Below, in pieces: positions 41,432 through 51,690 of a stretch of DNA of 64,000 nucleotides. The stretch is from Cellulosimicrobium arenosum. Lineage in GTDB: Bacteria > Actinomycetota > Actinomycetes > Actinomycetales > Cellulomonadaceae. Positions within the stretch are counted from its first letter, which is position 1; every line of letters starts with the position of its first letter. The notes under the pieces were generated by a model. That model saw nothing but the letters and a program-made list of their open reading frames with translations, was not told where the DNA came from and searched no databases. A program made the translations under genes and the position numbers. Location: contig NZ_JACYHB010000007.1 of NCBI RefSeq assembly GCF_014837295.1, forward strand, positions 62,001 to 126,000, in the 5' to 3' direction.

Positions 41432-42739
41432 TCACGCGCCGAGCTCGGCCGCCTTGCGCTCGAGCAGGGCGCGCTCGCGCACGGTCGGGCACAGCCGTAC
41501 CGCGAGCGCGTACTCGGCCCGGGCCTCGTCGCGGCGCCCGAGGCGCCCGAGCAGCTCGGCGCGCACGCTCGGCACCAGGTGGAACCCGGGCAGCCGGTCG
41601 GTCGCGACGAGCTCGTCGACGATCCGGAGCCCCGCCCCCGGGCCGTGCGCCATCGCGACCGCCACGGCCCGGTTGAGCTCGACGACCGGCGACGGCGCGA
41701 TCCGGCCGAGCGCCTCGTACAGGAGCACGATCCGGTCCCAGTCGGTCCCCTCGACCGAGGGCGCGACGGCGTGGCACTCCGCGATCGCCGCCTGCAGCCC
41801 GTACGGGCCCAGTCCCGTCCGGCCCGTCGTGCCCACCGTTGCGGCGCGCGCGAGCGCCGCGCGGCCGCGTCGGATCGCGGACCGGTCCCAGCGCCGACGG
41901 TCCTGGTCGGCGAGCAGGACAGGGTCGCCGTCGGTCGTGGTCCGGGCGGGGAAGCGGGCGGCGGTGAGCTCGAGGAGGGCGACGAGCGCGTGGGTCTCGT
42001 GCTCGTCCGGTACGAGCCCGGCGAGCACACGCGCGAGCCGTACCGCCTCGTGTGCCAGGTCGGGGCGCAGCCACTCGTCGCCCGACGTCGCGGTGGAACC
42101 CTCGGTGAAGATCACGTACAGCACGCCCAGCACGGAGCCGAGGCGCTCGCGGCGCTCGTCGGCCGGGGGCACCCCGAACGGCACGCTCGCCGCGGCAAGA
42201 GTCTTCTTCGCGCGCGTGATGCGGGCCTGGACCGTCGCCGTCGGTACGAGGAAGGCCCGCGCGACCTCGTCGCTCGACAGGCCCCCGACGACCCGCAGCG
42301 TGAGCGCGACGGACGCTTCGCGCGAGAGCACCGGGTGGCACGCGACGAACATGAGGGCGAGCACGTCCTCGTCCACGCGGTCGGGGTCCCACAGCACGTC
42401 GTCCCCGGCCCCGGGACCGGTGGTGCCCGACGGCGGCCCGCCGGACGTCGCGCCGCCCTCGCCCAGCTGGTGGGCGAGGGCGGCGTACCGCTCGTCGAGG
42501 GCCGAGCGGCGGCGGTACGTGTCGATCGCGCGACGTCGACCGACGGTGAGCAGCCACCCGGACGGGTTGCGCGGCACGCCGTCGCGCGGCCAGGAGACGA
42601 GCGCCTCGGCGAGCGCCTCCTGCGCGAGGTCCTCGGCGAGCGCGAAGTCCCCGGTGTACCGCGCGAGGGCGCCCACTATCCGCGCCGACTCGATGCGCCA
42701 CACGGCCTCGACGGCCCGGCGGCCGTCGGGAACGGTCAC
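41432..42739 (-). CDS. ECF sigma factor with C-terminal TPR-like extension (ECF42-type)
   Basis: Sigma-70 family protein of 435 residues. Region 2 is seen in ALARYTGDFALAEDLAQEAL and PSGWLLTVGRRRAIDTYRRR; region 4 in LTLRVVGGLSSDEVARAFLV followed by TVQARITRAKK. A long helical C-terminal domain (DUF6596/TPR-like) includes LEALGRIAPSPVVELNRAVA-type repeats. ECF42 sigma factors of this form are encoded beside DGPF/YCII proteins, as here: the GTG start overlaps the YCII gene stop (GTGA). No anti-sigma factor is evident, which is normal for the group. Confidence 0.9.
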   Translation of the reverse strand: MTVPDGRRAVEAVWRIESARIVGALARYTGDFALAEDLAQEALAEALVSWPRDGVPRNPSGWLLTVGRRRAIDTYRRRSALDERYAALAHQLGEGGATSGGPPSGTTGPGAGDDVLWDPDRVDEDVLALMFVACHPVLSREASVALTLRVVGGLSSDEVARAFLVPTATVQARITRAKKTLAAASVPFGVPPADERRERLGSVLGVLYVIFTEGSTATSGDEWLRPDLAHEAVRLARVLAGLVPDEHETHALVALLELTAARFPARTTTDGDPVLLADQDRRRWDRSAIRRGRAALARAATVGTTGRTGLGPYGLQAAIAECHAVAPSVEGTDWDRIVLLYEALGRIAPSPVVELNRAVAVAMAHGPGAGLRIVDELVATDRLPGFHLVPSVRAELLGRLGRRDEARAEYALAVRLCPTVRERALLERKAAELGA

Positions 42740-43155
42740 ACCTGGCCGGTCGCCTCGCGCCACGCGCGCTCCTTGCGGATCCACTCGTTGTCCTGCGGGA
42801 ACTCGTCGATCGACGGGACCCGGCGGACCTCGACCTTCGTCCCGGGTCCGGAGTACGGCAGCCGCTTCGCCCACTCGACGGCCTCCTCCTGGGAGGCGAC
42901 GTCGAGGATGTAGTAGCCGCCGAACAGCTCCTTGGTCTCCCCGTACGGGCCGTCCGTCACGACGGGCACGTCGGACGACAGGTCGACCACGACGCCCTGC
43001 GCCGCGTCGTCGAGCCCCTCTGCCGCGAGCAGCACGCCCGCGCGGATGAGCTCGTCGTTGAACCGGCCCATGGTCTCGAGCATCTCGTCGAACGAGATGC
43101 TCGCGAACGCGGCCTGGCCCTCGTCGGTGCTGCGCATGATGAGCATGTACTTCAT
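42736..43155 (-). CDS. YCII/DGPF-domain protein paired with the sigma factor
   Basis: Small protein of 139 residues of the YCII-related (DGPF) family. It starts MKYMLIMRSTDEG and contains the eponymous motif as VVTDGPYGETKELFGGYYIL. Its genes are regularly placed upstream of ECF42 sigma factors and are thought to be their targets or modulators; activity is unknown. The ATG has GGGAG upstream. A longer in-frame extension to 43314 lacks homology. Confidence 0.9.
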   Translation of the reverse strand: MKYMLIMRSTDEGQAAFASISFDEMLETMGRFNDELIRAGVLLAAEGLDDAAQGVVVDLSSDVPVVTDGPYGETKELFGGYYILDVASQEEAVEWAKRLPYSGPGTKVEVRRVPSIDEFPQDNEWIRKERAWREATGQV

Positions 43156-43270
43156 CGTTGACTCCCGGTGTCGGTGGGCCGGTCGTTCCGACCCTCTCAC
43201 CCACAGGTCGAACGGGAAAGGGCGGGATCGACACGGTCGGCGTCGTCGTGCCGACGGGCGAGTCCGAGCA

Positions 43271-43294
43271 GCCTCGGGCAGGGTTGCCCGAGGC
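43271..43294. promoter_or_regulatory. Inverted repeat in the YCII/NTF2 divergent region
   Basis: GCCTCGGGCA (43271-43280) and TGCCCGAGGC (43285-43294) are perfect 10-bp complements around GGTT-type spacer bases. The repeat lies in the 197-base divergent region, 58 bases before the NTF2-like gene. It could be an operator or a leader hairpin; nothing distinguishes these. Confidence 0.4.
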
Positions 43295-43352
43295 CGGGAG
43301 GCCGCGGCGGCCAAGGGGTCTCGCCGAGGACTGCGAGCATGCTGGGGGACGG

Positions 43353-43727
43353 ATGGATCGCGACGGGGCGATGCGCTGGGTGGAAGAGTACGAGCGGACG
43401 TGGCGGACGCAGGACGTCGCGGCGGTGGCCCGGCTCTTCACCGACGACGCCCGCTACCTGCGCTCGCCCTTTGCGGAGCCGCTCGTCGGTCTCGACGCGA
43501 TCGGGCGGTTCTGGCTCGTGGACGACGGCGCGTCGTTCGCGATGCGTGCCGAGGTGGTCGCGGTCGACGGCGCGGATGCCGTCGTGCGCGTCGAGGTCGA
43601 GTACCTCGAGCCCGAGCAGCAGGAGTACCGCGACCTGTGGGTCCTGCGGTTCGCGCCGGACGGGCGCGTCGAGCACTTCGAGGAGTGGGCCTACTGGCCT
43701 GAGAAGCCGTACACGGTCGCCGGCTGA
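43353..43727 (+). CDS. NTF2/SnoaL-like protein
   Basis: Protein of 124 residues with the cone-shaped NTF2-like fold pattern: WVEEYERTWRTQDVAAVARL, FTDDARYLRSPFAEPLVG and DLWVLRFAPDGRVEHFEEWA. Such proteins include small isomerases and dehydratases, as well as non-enzymatic ligand binders; the activity here is not readable. The ATG at 43353 has GGGGGA just upstream and is the first position consistent with the fold; the frame is open 65 codons further but without similarity. Confidence 0.8.
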   Translation: MDRDGAMRWVEEYERTWRTQDVAAVARLFTDDARYLRSPFAEPLVGLDAIGRFWLVDDGASFAMRAEVVAVDGADAVVRVEVEYLEPEQQEYRDLWVLRFAPDGRVEHFEEWAYWPEKPYTVAG

Positions 43728-43804
43728 TCGTCGGGCACCCGCCGGTGTGCCACCTCGCGCTGCTGAGGTGCCCGGTGCGGTGCTGCTGACACTAGGCTCG
43801 GGCG

Positions 43805-44914
43805 ATGGAGGCGATCCCAGCACAGATGAAGGCGGTCCAGCTCGTCGGGCACGGCGGGCTCGACCAGCTCGTGTACCGCGACGACGTCCCGACACCTGAA
43901 CCGGCGGCCGGCGAGGTCCTGGTCGACGTGTCGGCCTGCGGCATGAACAACACCGACGTATGGGTGCGCGAGGGGGCCTACGGCACCGAGACCGACCCCG
44001 CCTCGGTCTCCACCTGGCGGCGGGGGAGGTCCACGCTCACCTTCCCGCGCATCCAGGGCACCGACACGGTCGGGCGGATCGTCGCCGTCGGTGACGGCGT
44101 GCCCGCCGGCCGTGTGGGCGAGCGGGTCATGGTCGACTTCTCGATCTACAACCGTCCCGAGGGCGACGACTCCCTGGCGGACATCGACTACATCGGCCAC
44201 GGCCGGGACGGCGGGTACGCCGAGTTCATGACGGTGCCGGCAGAGAACGCCTACGAGGTCACCGCCGACATCGCGGACGCCGAGCTGGCGACCTTCTGCT
44301 GCGCTTATCTCACCGCCGAGCAGATGCTCGACCGGGCGCGGCTGGCCGCCGGAGAGCGGGTCCTCGTCACCGGGGCCTCCGGCGGCGTGGGCTCGGCGAT
44401 CGTCCAGCTCGCCCGGGTCCGGGGAGCGATCCCCTACGCCGTCACGTCCGCCGGCAAGGAGGACGCGATGCGCGAGATCGGGGCCGAGGACGTCGTCCTG
44501 CGCGACGCCCCCGACCTGGTGGCCGAGGTGGAGCGGGTCGTGGACGGGCCGGTGGACGTCGTCGCGGACCTGGTCGCGGGCCCGCTGTTCAACGACCTGC
44601 TGCGGATCCTGCGCCCGGAGGGTCGCTACACGACCGCCGGGGCCATCGGCGGGCCCGTCGTGGACCTGGACCTGCGCACCGTCTACCTCAAGCAGCTCGA
44701 GCTGCACGGGTCCTCCCAGGGCACCCGCACCGCGTTCCGGCGTCTGCTGCGCTACATCGAGGACGGCGACATCAAGCCGCTGCTCGACCGGACGTTCCGC
44801 CTGTCCGACTTCCACGACGCGCAACGCACGTTCATGGGAAAGACCTACATCGGCAAGCTGGTCGTGGTCCCCGACCGGCACTGGAACACCGTGGGAGCCC
44901 CCTATGCACCGTGA
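43805..44914 (+). CDS. Quinone-oxidoreductase-like medium-chain dehydrogenase
   Basis: MDR-superfamily NAD(P)H oxidoreductase of 369 residues. The N-terminal GroES-like domain has ACGMNNTDVWVREG, and the Rossmann part has VLVTGASGGVGSAIVQLARV. No catalytic zinc set is evident, as in quinone-oxidoreductase-type members. The start is ATG at 43805; an internal ATG at 43826 (MKAVQLVGHGG) is a plausible alternative. The 3' end overlaps the proline-racemase-family gene by 11 bases, so the two are coupled and may act in one pathway. Confidence 0.85.
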   Translation: MEAIPAQMKAVQLVGHGGLDQLVYRDDVPTPEPAAGEVLVDVSACGMNNTDVWVREGAYGTETDPASVSTWRRGRSTLTFPRIQGTDTVGRIVAVGDGVPAGRVGERVMVDFSIYNRPEGDDSLADIDYIGHGRDGGYAEFMTVPAENAYEVTADIADAELATFCCAYLTAEQMLDRARLAAGERVLVTGASGGVGSAIVQLARVRGAIPYAVTSAGKEDAMREIGAEDVVLRDAPDLVAEVERVVDGPVDVVADLVAGPLFNDLLRILRPEGRYTTAGAIGGPVVDLDLRTVYLKQLELHGSSQGTRTAFRRLLRYIEDGDIKPLLDRTFRLSDFHDAQRTFMGKTYIGKLVVVPDRHWNTVGAPYAP

Positions 44915-45965
44915 GCGCACGCTGCACCTCATCGACACCCAGTCCGGTGGCGACGTCAGCCGGATCGTCGTCGCCGGCGTCGAGCCGCTGCCCGGCGCGA
45001 GCGTGCTGGAGAAGGCGCGCTACCTGCAGCACGAGGGGGACGGGCTGCGGCGCCTGCTGCTGTCGGAGCCGTACGGGGACCCGGCCATGTCGGTCGACCT
45101 GATCGTCGAGCCGAGCCGGCCCGAGGCGCAGGCCGGCTACATCATCATGGAGGCGATGGGGTACCCGCTGTACTCCGGCTCCAACACGATCTGCACCGTG
45201 ACGGCTCTCCTGATGAGCGGGATGATCCCGCTGGAGGACGGGCTGCAGGACGTGGTGCTCGAGTCGCCTGCCGGCCTGGCACGGATCAGCACCCGGAACG
45301 TCGACGGTCGGGTCGCGTCCGTCACGACGCAGGGCGAGCCCGCGTACGTCGCCGACCAGGGCCTCGCCGTCGACGTGCCGCACTACGGCCGGGTCGAGTT
45401 CGACCTCGTGTGGAGCGGTGCCTACTACGCGATGATCGACGCCACGAGGCACGGCTTCACGATCGACCGCGAGCAGCAGATCGCGCTCACCGCGTTCGGT
45501 GACGCCTTCGTCCGTGCGGCGCGTCCGGGGCTGCGGCAGGAGCATCCCGAGCTCGGCGAGGTCGGCCCGCTGCCGTTCGCGCACTTCATGGGTCCGGTGC
45601 GGCAGCTGGCCGACGGCCGCTGGGAGTCGCCGTCGGCCACCTACGTGCATCCCGGGGTGCTGTGCCGTAGCCCCACCGGGACCGGCACGTCGGCGCGACT
45701 GGCACTGATGGCCCGGCGCGGCGAGATCAGCGAGGGCGAGTCGCTGGAGACGATCTCGCCGCGCGGCAACCGCTTCGTCGGGACCGTGCTGAGCGAGGCG
45801 CGGGTGGGGGAGTACGCGGCGCTGCACTCGACCATCACGGGGGGTGCCCGGCTGCTCGCACACTCCCGCATCACGGTCGACCTCGACGACCCGCTGGTGG
45901 ACGCCTCGGACCTGGAGCACGTGCTCTCGGACCAAGACCTCGCCACAGCACCCGCCGAGAAGTGA
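44904..45965 (+). CDS. Proline racemase family protein lacking both catalytic cysteines
   Basis: Protein of 353 residues with the proline racemase/hydroxyproline epimerase fold. It starts TLHLIDTQSGGDVSRIVVAG and ends with a typical THTG-type second half. In racemases two Cys act as acid and base (MCGH and SPCGTGTSA). Here the first is replaced in PLYSGSNTICTV (Ser) and the second in CRSPTGTGTSARLA (Thr). The Cys/Thr pair is known from trans-3-hydroxyproline dehydratases; a Ser/Thr pair suggests a dehydratase-like or altered reaction rather than racemisation. GGGAG precedes the ATG. Coupled with the oxidoreductase, it may act on a hydroxyproline or a related cyclic amino acid. Confidence 0.82.
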   Translation: MHRERTLHLIDTQSGGDVSRIVVAGVEPLPGASVLEKARYLQHEGDGLRRLLLSEPYGDPAMSVDLIVEPSRPEAQAGYIIMEAMGYPLYSGSNTICTVTALLMSGMIPLEDGLQDVVLESPAGLARISTRNVDGRVASVTTQGEPAYVADQGLAVDVPHYGRVEFDLVWSGAYYAMIDATRHGFTIDREQQIALTAFGDAFVRAARPGLRQEHPELGEVGPLPFAHFMGPVRQLADGRWESPSATYVHPGVLCRSPTGTGTSARLALMARRGEISEGESLETISPRGNRFVGTVLSEARVGEYAALHSTITGGARLLAHSRITVDLDDPLVDASDLEHVLSDQDLATAPAEK

Positions 45966-46015
45966 GCTGTCGCCCCTGGATCGGCCGGAACAGGGGCGGC
46001 AGCTCACTTCTCGGC
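45954..46015. terminator. 25-bp bidirectional hairpin overlapping a stop codon
   Basis: 45954-45978 pairs with 45991-46015 with a single G-T-type mismatch and a 12-base loop. The 5' arm includes the last codons and stop of the proline-racemase-family gene (stop at 45963-45965), and the 3' arm ends 8 bases from the pckG stop on the other strand. It probably terminates both convergent transcripts. Confidence 0.78.
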
Positions 46016-46022
46016 GAACCGG

Positions 46023-47951
<1,929 letters not shown>

Positions 47952-48070
47952 GGGGGGCTCCCTGCGAGTGGTGAGAAGCTCTTGCCGATGACTCCACTCT
48001 GGCTGGCCTGTTCGAGGCTTTCCATCCCTCAAGCCGTGAAGATTCGTCGATCTTGACGTAGCGTGAAGGG

Positions 48071-49525
48071 ATGGCCGAGTCCGGGAGCGACCTCATCACG
48101 CTCGGGCGGCGCGTGCGGCACTTCCGCGCGGCGCGCGGCCTGACCCTCGACGCGCTCGGGGACGCGGTCGGGACGGCGCCGAGCCTGCTGTCCATGATCG
48201 AGAACGGGCGCCGCGAACCGCGGCTGTCCCTCCTGAACCAGATCGCCCAGGCCCTCGACGTCGCGGTCGCGGACCTCCTCACGGACGAGCCGCCGTCGCG
48301 ACGGGCGGCGCTGGAGATCGAGCTCGACCGTGCGCAGCGCGGGCCGCTGTTCGCGTCCCTGGGCCTGCCGTCGGTGAAGGCGAGCCAGAAGCTCCCGCAG
48401 CCGGTGCTGGAGAACCTCGTCGGCCTGCACGCCGAGCTGCAGCGCCGTGCGACCGAGGCCATCGCCACGCCCGAGGAGGCGCGCCGGGCGAACACCGAGC
48501 TGCGGCTCGAGCGCCAGGCGCGCAACAACTACTACCCGGAGATCGAGGCGCTCGCGGAGGACATGACCCGGCGCGCGGGCTACACCGTCGGCGCGCTGAC
48601 CCACCGGACGGTGGCCCGCATGGCGGAGCAGCTCGGTTTCACCATCTGGCACGTCGACGACCTGCCCCACTCCACCCGCACCGTCACCGACCTGCGCAAC
48701 GGCCGCATCTACCTCCCGCCCGCGTCGATTCCCGGCGGGCACGGCCTGCGCTCGCTCGCGCTGCAGGCCCTCGCGCACCGCGTGCTCGGGCACGAGCGGC
48801 CGCGGTCGTACGCCGAGTTCCTGCGCCAGCGCGTCGAGATCACGTACTTCGCGGCGTGCTGCCTCATCCCGCAGTCGGCCGCGGTCGACTTCCTCGAGCG
48901 GCGCAAGCGCGAGAAGGACCTGGCCGTCGAGGACTTCCGCGACGCGTTCGGCGTCACGCACGAGGCCGCGGCGCAGCGCTTCACCAACCTCGCCACCGAG
49001 CACCTCGGCATCCCCCTGCACTTCCTGCGCGTGGGCGACGACGGCGCGCTGTTCCGCGGGTACGCCAACGACGGTCTCCCGCTGCCCGCCGACGTCACCG
49101 GCGCGATCGAGGGGCAGATGGTGTGCCGCCGGTGGGCGGTGCGCGAGGCGTTCACGCGCCGCGACCGCGCCCAGGAGTCCTACCAGTACACCGACACCCC
49201 GGCCGGGACGTTCTGGTGCTCCACCCAGACGGGCACGACGGCGTCCGGCCAGTTCTCCCTGGCCGTCGGGGTCCCGTTCGCCTCGGCCAAGTGGTTCCGC
49301 GGCCGTGACACGACCGTCCGACGCCAGTCGCAGTGCCCGGACGAGTCGTGCTGCAAGCGCCCCGCCGCGGACGCCGCCGCGCAGTGGGAGGACGGCTCCT
49401 GGCCCAGCGCCCGCATGCACCAGCACGTCCTCACCGCGCTCCCCAGCGGAGCCTTCCCGGGCGTCGACGCGACGGAGGTCTACGCCTTCCTCGACAAGCA
49501 CGCGCCGTCGTCGGACGGGTCCTGA
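48071..49525 (+). CDS. XRE regulator with IrrE-like domain (RamB/ScfR type)
   Basis: Transcription factor of 484 residues. The XRE HTH is [20 protein letters not shown] followed by [13 protein letters not shown] central ImmA/IrrE-like peptidase-type domain follows, with a His motif region [12 protein letters not shown], then a C-terminal short-chain-fatty-acyl regulator domain with Cys-rich [10 protein letters not shown]. RamB of Corynebacterium and related regulators control acetate and propionate metabolism. The IrrE HExxH is not intact (LAHRVLGH), as usual for this family. Divergence from pckG over 119 bases suggests a role in carbon-source switching. Confidence 0.88.
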   Translation: MAESGSDLITLGRRVRHFRAARGLTLDALGDAVGTAPSLLSMIENGRREPRLSLLNQIAQALDVAVADLLTDEPPSRRAALEIELDRAQRGPLFASLGLPSVKASQKLPQPVLENLVGLHAELQRRATEAIATPEEARRANTELRLERQARNNYYPEIEALAEDMTRRAGYTVGALTHRTVARMAEQLGFTIWHVDDLPHSTRTVTDLRNGRIYLPPASIPGGHGLRSLALQALAHRVLGHERPRSYAEFLRQRVEITYFAACCLIPQSAAVDFLERRKREKDLAVEDFRDAFGVTHEAAAQRFTNLATEHLGIPLHFLRVGDDGALFRGYANDGLPLPADVTGAIEGQMVCRRWAVREAFTRRDRAQESYQYTDTPAGTFWCSTQTGTTASGQFSLAVGVPFASAKWFRGRDTTVRRQSQCPDESCCKRPAADAAAQWEDGSWPSARMHQHVLTALPSGAFPGVDATEVYAFLDKHAPSSDGS

Positions 49526-49618
49526 TGTGGACCGGCACGACGAAGCCTGACCTGCCGGACCCGGCGTGGCGCCCCGATGTGCGGACTGATCGGCACGTAG
49601 TCCAGGTCGGCAGGAGGC

Positions 49619-50042
49619 TCAGCCGTGGAGCGGGCAGCCGCGGGCCGAGACGCGCGCCGTCAGGCGCTGGACGACGTCGCCCAGGCGCAGGCCGTCGTGC
49701 TCGAGCTCGTTCGTCACCCACGCCTCGGTGTTCCCGACGTGCGCGGCCGTCTCGAGCGACAGGTCCGCGTCGACGAACATGTCGTCGTCGTAGAGATCTC
49801 CCCAGTCCTTGCGCGTCGCGAGCGCCTCGGCGGCGCGGACCGGGCGCACGCGCGGTGTGCGACTGCGCGTAGCCGGACTCGTGCAGCACAGCGTGGAGCG
49901 GGTTCGTACGGAACGACGTCGCGGCTGCGACACCGGCGAGGAACGTGTCGGTCAGCTCGTCCGGAACCCCGCGGTCGAACGCCTCGGCGACGAGCCGGTG
50001 GATCCGCCCCGGGCCCGGCGTCATCCCCAGGTGCTCGTCGTC
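49619..50042 (-). pseudogene. Decayed alpha/beta hydrolase (prolyl iminopeptidase-like) remnant
   Basis: Two pieces in different frames together resemble the C-terminal half of prolyl-iminopeptidase-like hydrolases. The upstream piece reads DDEHLGMTPG, then FLAGVAAATSFRTNPLHAVL and HESGYAQSH. The downstream piece, shifted by one frame, reads AAEALATRKDWGDLYDDDMF and SLETAAHVGNTEAWVTNELE, and ends at a stop at 49619. The whole nucleophile-bearing N-terminal half is missing, and by comparison with the family roughly 45 residues are lost at the frame junction near 49860. It is non-functional. The neighbouring FGE gene starts 36 bases from its truncated end. Confidence 0.72.
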
Positions 50043-50077
50043 GGGACGGCACCGGCGGGGACGGAGATGATGGCGGG

Positions 50078-51043
50078 ATGACGAACGCACGTCCCACCGA
50101 CCTGGTCCCGATCGCGGGCGGTCGGTTCCGCATGGGTTCCGAGAGCTTCTACCCGGAGGAGGGGCCGGTCGTCGACGTCGACGTCGCTCCCTTCGAGATC
50201 GCCCGGACACCGGTGACGAACCGCGAGTTCGCCGCGTTCGTCGCGGAGACCGGCTATGTCACGACCGCGGAGCTCGCGCCCGATCCCGCGGACTTCCCCG
50301 GCGCCGACCCGCGGTTGCTCGTGCCGGGCTCGCTCGTGTTCACCCCGACCGACGGGCCGGTCGACCTGGGGGACTGGCGGCAGTGGTGGCATTGGGAGAC
50401 GGGCGCGTGCTGGCGGCACCCGGCCGGCCCGGGCTCGTCGGCGGACGGGCTGGACGACCACCCCGTCGTCCAGGTGTCGTTCCTGGACGCGAGCGCCTAC
50501 GCGGGGTGGGCGGGCCTGCGTCTGCCGACGGAGGCCGAGTGGGAGCTGGCGGCCCGCGGCGGGCTCGTCGGCGCGACGTACACGTGGGGCGAGGAACCCC
50601 AGGACGGGAGGCGTGCGAACACGTGGCAGGGGAGGTTCCCGTACCGCAACACCGGCGCGGGCCGGGGCGGGTGGCGCGGGACGTCGCCGGTCGGCTCGTT
50701 CCCCTCGAACGGCCACGGGCTGGCCGACATGACGGGCAACGTCTGGGAGTGGACGGTCGACGCGTGGACCGACGGGCACCGCCGCTCCGACCTTCCCGCG
50801 CTGACCGCGGAGACGGGGGTACCGCCGGCGTGCACGTGCGGCTGCGGGCCCGACGGCGGTGGCGCGGGCGCTCGGGCCGACGGCACCCCGGGGGCGTCGG
50901 TCGCGCCGCCGGAACGCCTCGTGCTCAAGGGCGGGTCGCACCTGTGCGCACCGGAGTACTGCCTGCGCTACCGCCCCGCAGCAAGGTCACCCCAGACCCC
51001 CGACTCGGCGACGACGCACATCGGCTTCCGCTGCGCCCGTTGA
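50078..51043 (+). CDS. Formylglycine-generating enzyme (SUMF1 family)
   Basis: Protein of 321 residues of the FGE-sulfatase family, which oxidises a Cys in sulfatases to formylglycine. The fold markers are LVPIAGGRFRMGSESFYPEE, LRLPTEAEWELAARGG and ADMTGNVWEWTVD. Both copper/active-site cysteines of aerobic FGE are present in GGSHLCAPEYCLRYRPAAR, so it is a true FGE rather than a generic SUMF1 paralogue. The ATG has GGCGGG upstream and marks the start of similarity. No sulfatase gene lies in the window, so its client is elsewhere. Confidence 0.93.
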   Translation: MTNARPTDLVPIAGGRFRMGSESFYPEEGPVVDVDVAPFEIARTPVTNREFAAFVAETGYVTTAELAPDPADFPGADPRLLVPGSLVFTPTDGPVDLGDWRQWWHWETGACWRHPAGPGSSADGLDDHPVVQVSFLDASAYAGWAGLRLPTEAEWELAARGGLVGATYTWGEEPQDGRRANTWQGRFPYRNTGAGRGGWRGTSPVGSFPSNGHGLADMTGNVWEWTVDAWTDGHRRSDLPALTAETGVPPACTCGCGPDGGGAGARADGTPGASVAPPERLVLKGGSHLCAPEYCLRYRPAARSPQTPDSATTHIGFRCAR

Positions 51044-51071
51044 GGGCGCACGAGCCGCTGGGCGCACACGC

Positions 51072-51581
51072 TCAGAGCCGGACGGTCTCGTTCTCCCCGC
51101 CCTCGTACGGCTTCCCGGCAACCTTGGTCGCGACGAGCCGGAACAGCGTCGCGACCCGGCCACCGGGGGAGTCCCAGTACTCGGCGGACTCGGCGTGCAG
51201 GCGGATGAGGACGACGTCGGGCGTGTCCGGCCCGTCGGGGAACCACGCGTCGGCGACGGCGTTCCACAGCTCGCGGATCTTGTCCGGGTCGTGGACCAGG
51301 CTCGCTCGCCCGGAGAGCGACACCCACGAGCTCTTGCCCGAGAACGCGGCGTTCGCGGCGGAGTCCTGCGCGATCTCCGCGACCTTGTGCGAGTCTCCCG
51401 CAGCGAAGAACCACAGGTCTCCGTCGAAGTCGACCGCCTGGACGCCCATAGGCCTGCTGACCAGACCGCCGTCCGTCGCGACGGTCGTCAGCATGGCGAT
51501 CTGCTCGTCCTCGATGAGCTCGCGGACCTTCGCGACCTCGTCGGCGTCCGCGTGCGGCAGGTCCTGGTGCGTGTCGGTCAT
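51072..51581 (-). CDS. Pyridoxamine 5'-phosphate oxidase family protein (general stress type)
   Basis: Flavin-binding split-barrel protein of 169 residues, resembling general stress protein 26. Visible segments are EQIAMLTTVATDGGLVSRPM, DGDLWFFAAGDSHKVAEIAQ and SWVSLSGRASLVHDPDKIRE. Members bind FMN/FAD or F420; no specific substrate can be named. It is convergent with the FGE gene and has GGAGGCG just before its ATG. Confidence 0.9.
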   Translation of the reverse strand: MTDTHQDLPHADADEVAKVRELIEDEQIAMLTTVATDGGLVSRPMGVQAVDFDGDLWFFAAGDSHKVAEIAQDSAANAAFSGKSSWVSLSGRASLVHDPDKIRELWNAVADAWFPDGPDTPDVVLIRLHAESAEYWDSPGGRVATLFRLVATKVAGKPYEGGENETVRL

Positions 51582-51690
51582 GACGCCTCCTGTCGTGCTC
51601 GGCCGCGCGTCTCGCGGCCCTGGTCGACGCTAGGCAGCCCGCGCTCCGCTCGCTCGCCGAGCAGCGGTGCCGGCCCGGGCCTGCACGCGG

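Noticed and set aside
44904-45965. Annotation as an active proline racemase
   Set aside because: Both catalytic cysteines are replaced (Ser and Thr), so racemase activity cannot be assumed.
49431-50210. 259-codon minus-strand frame as an intact gene
   Set aside because: Only its middle resembles a hydrolase; the family match continues in another frame and the N-terminal half is absent, so it is treated as a pseudogene.
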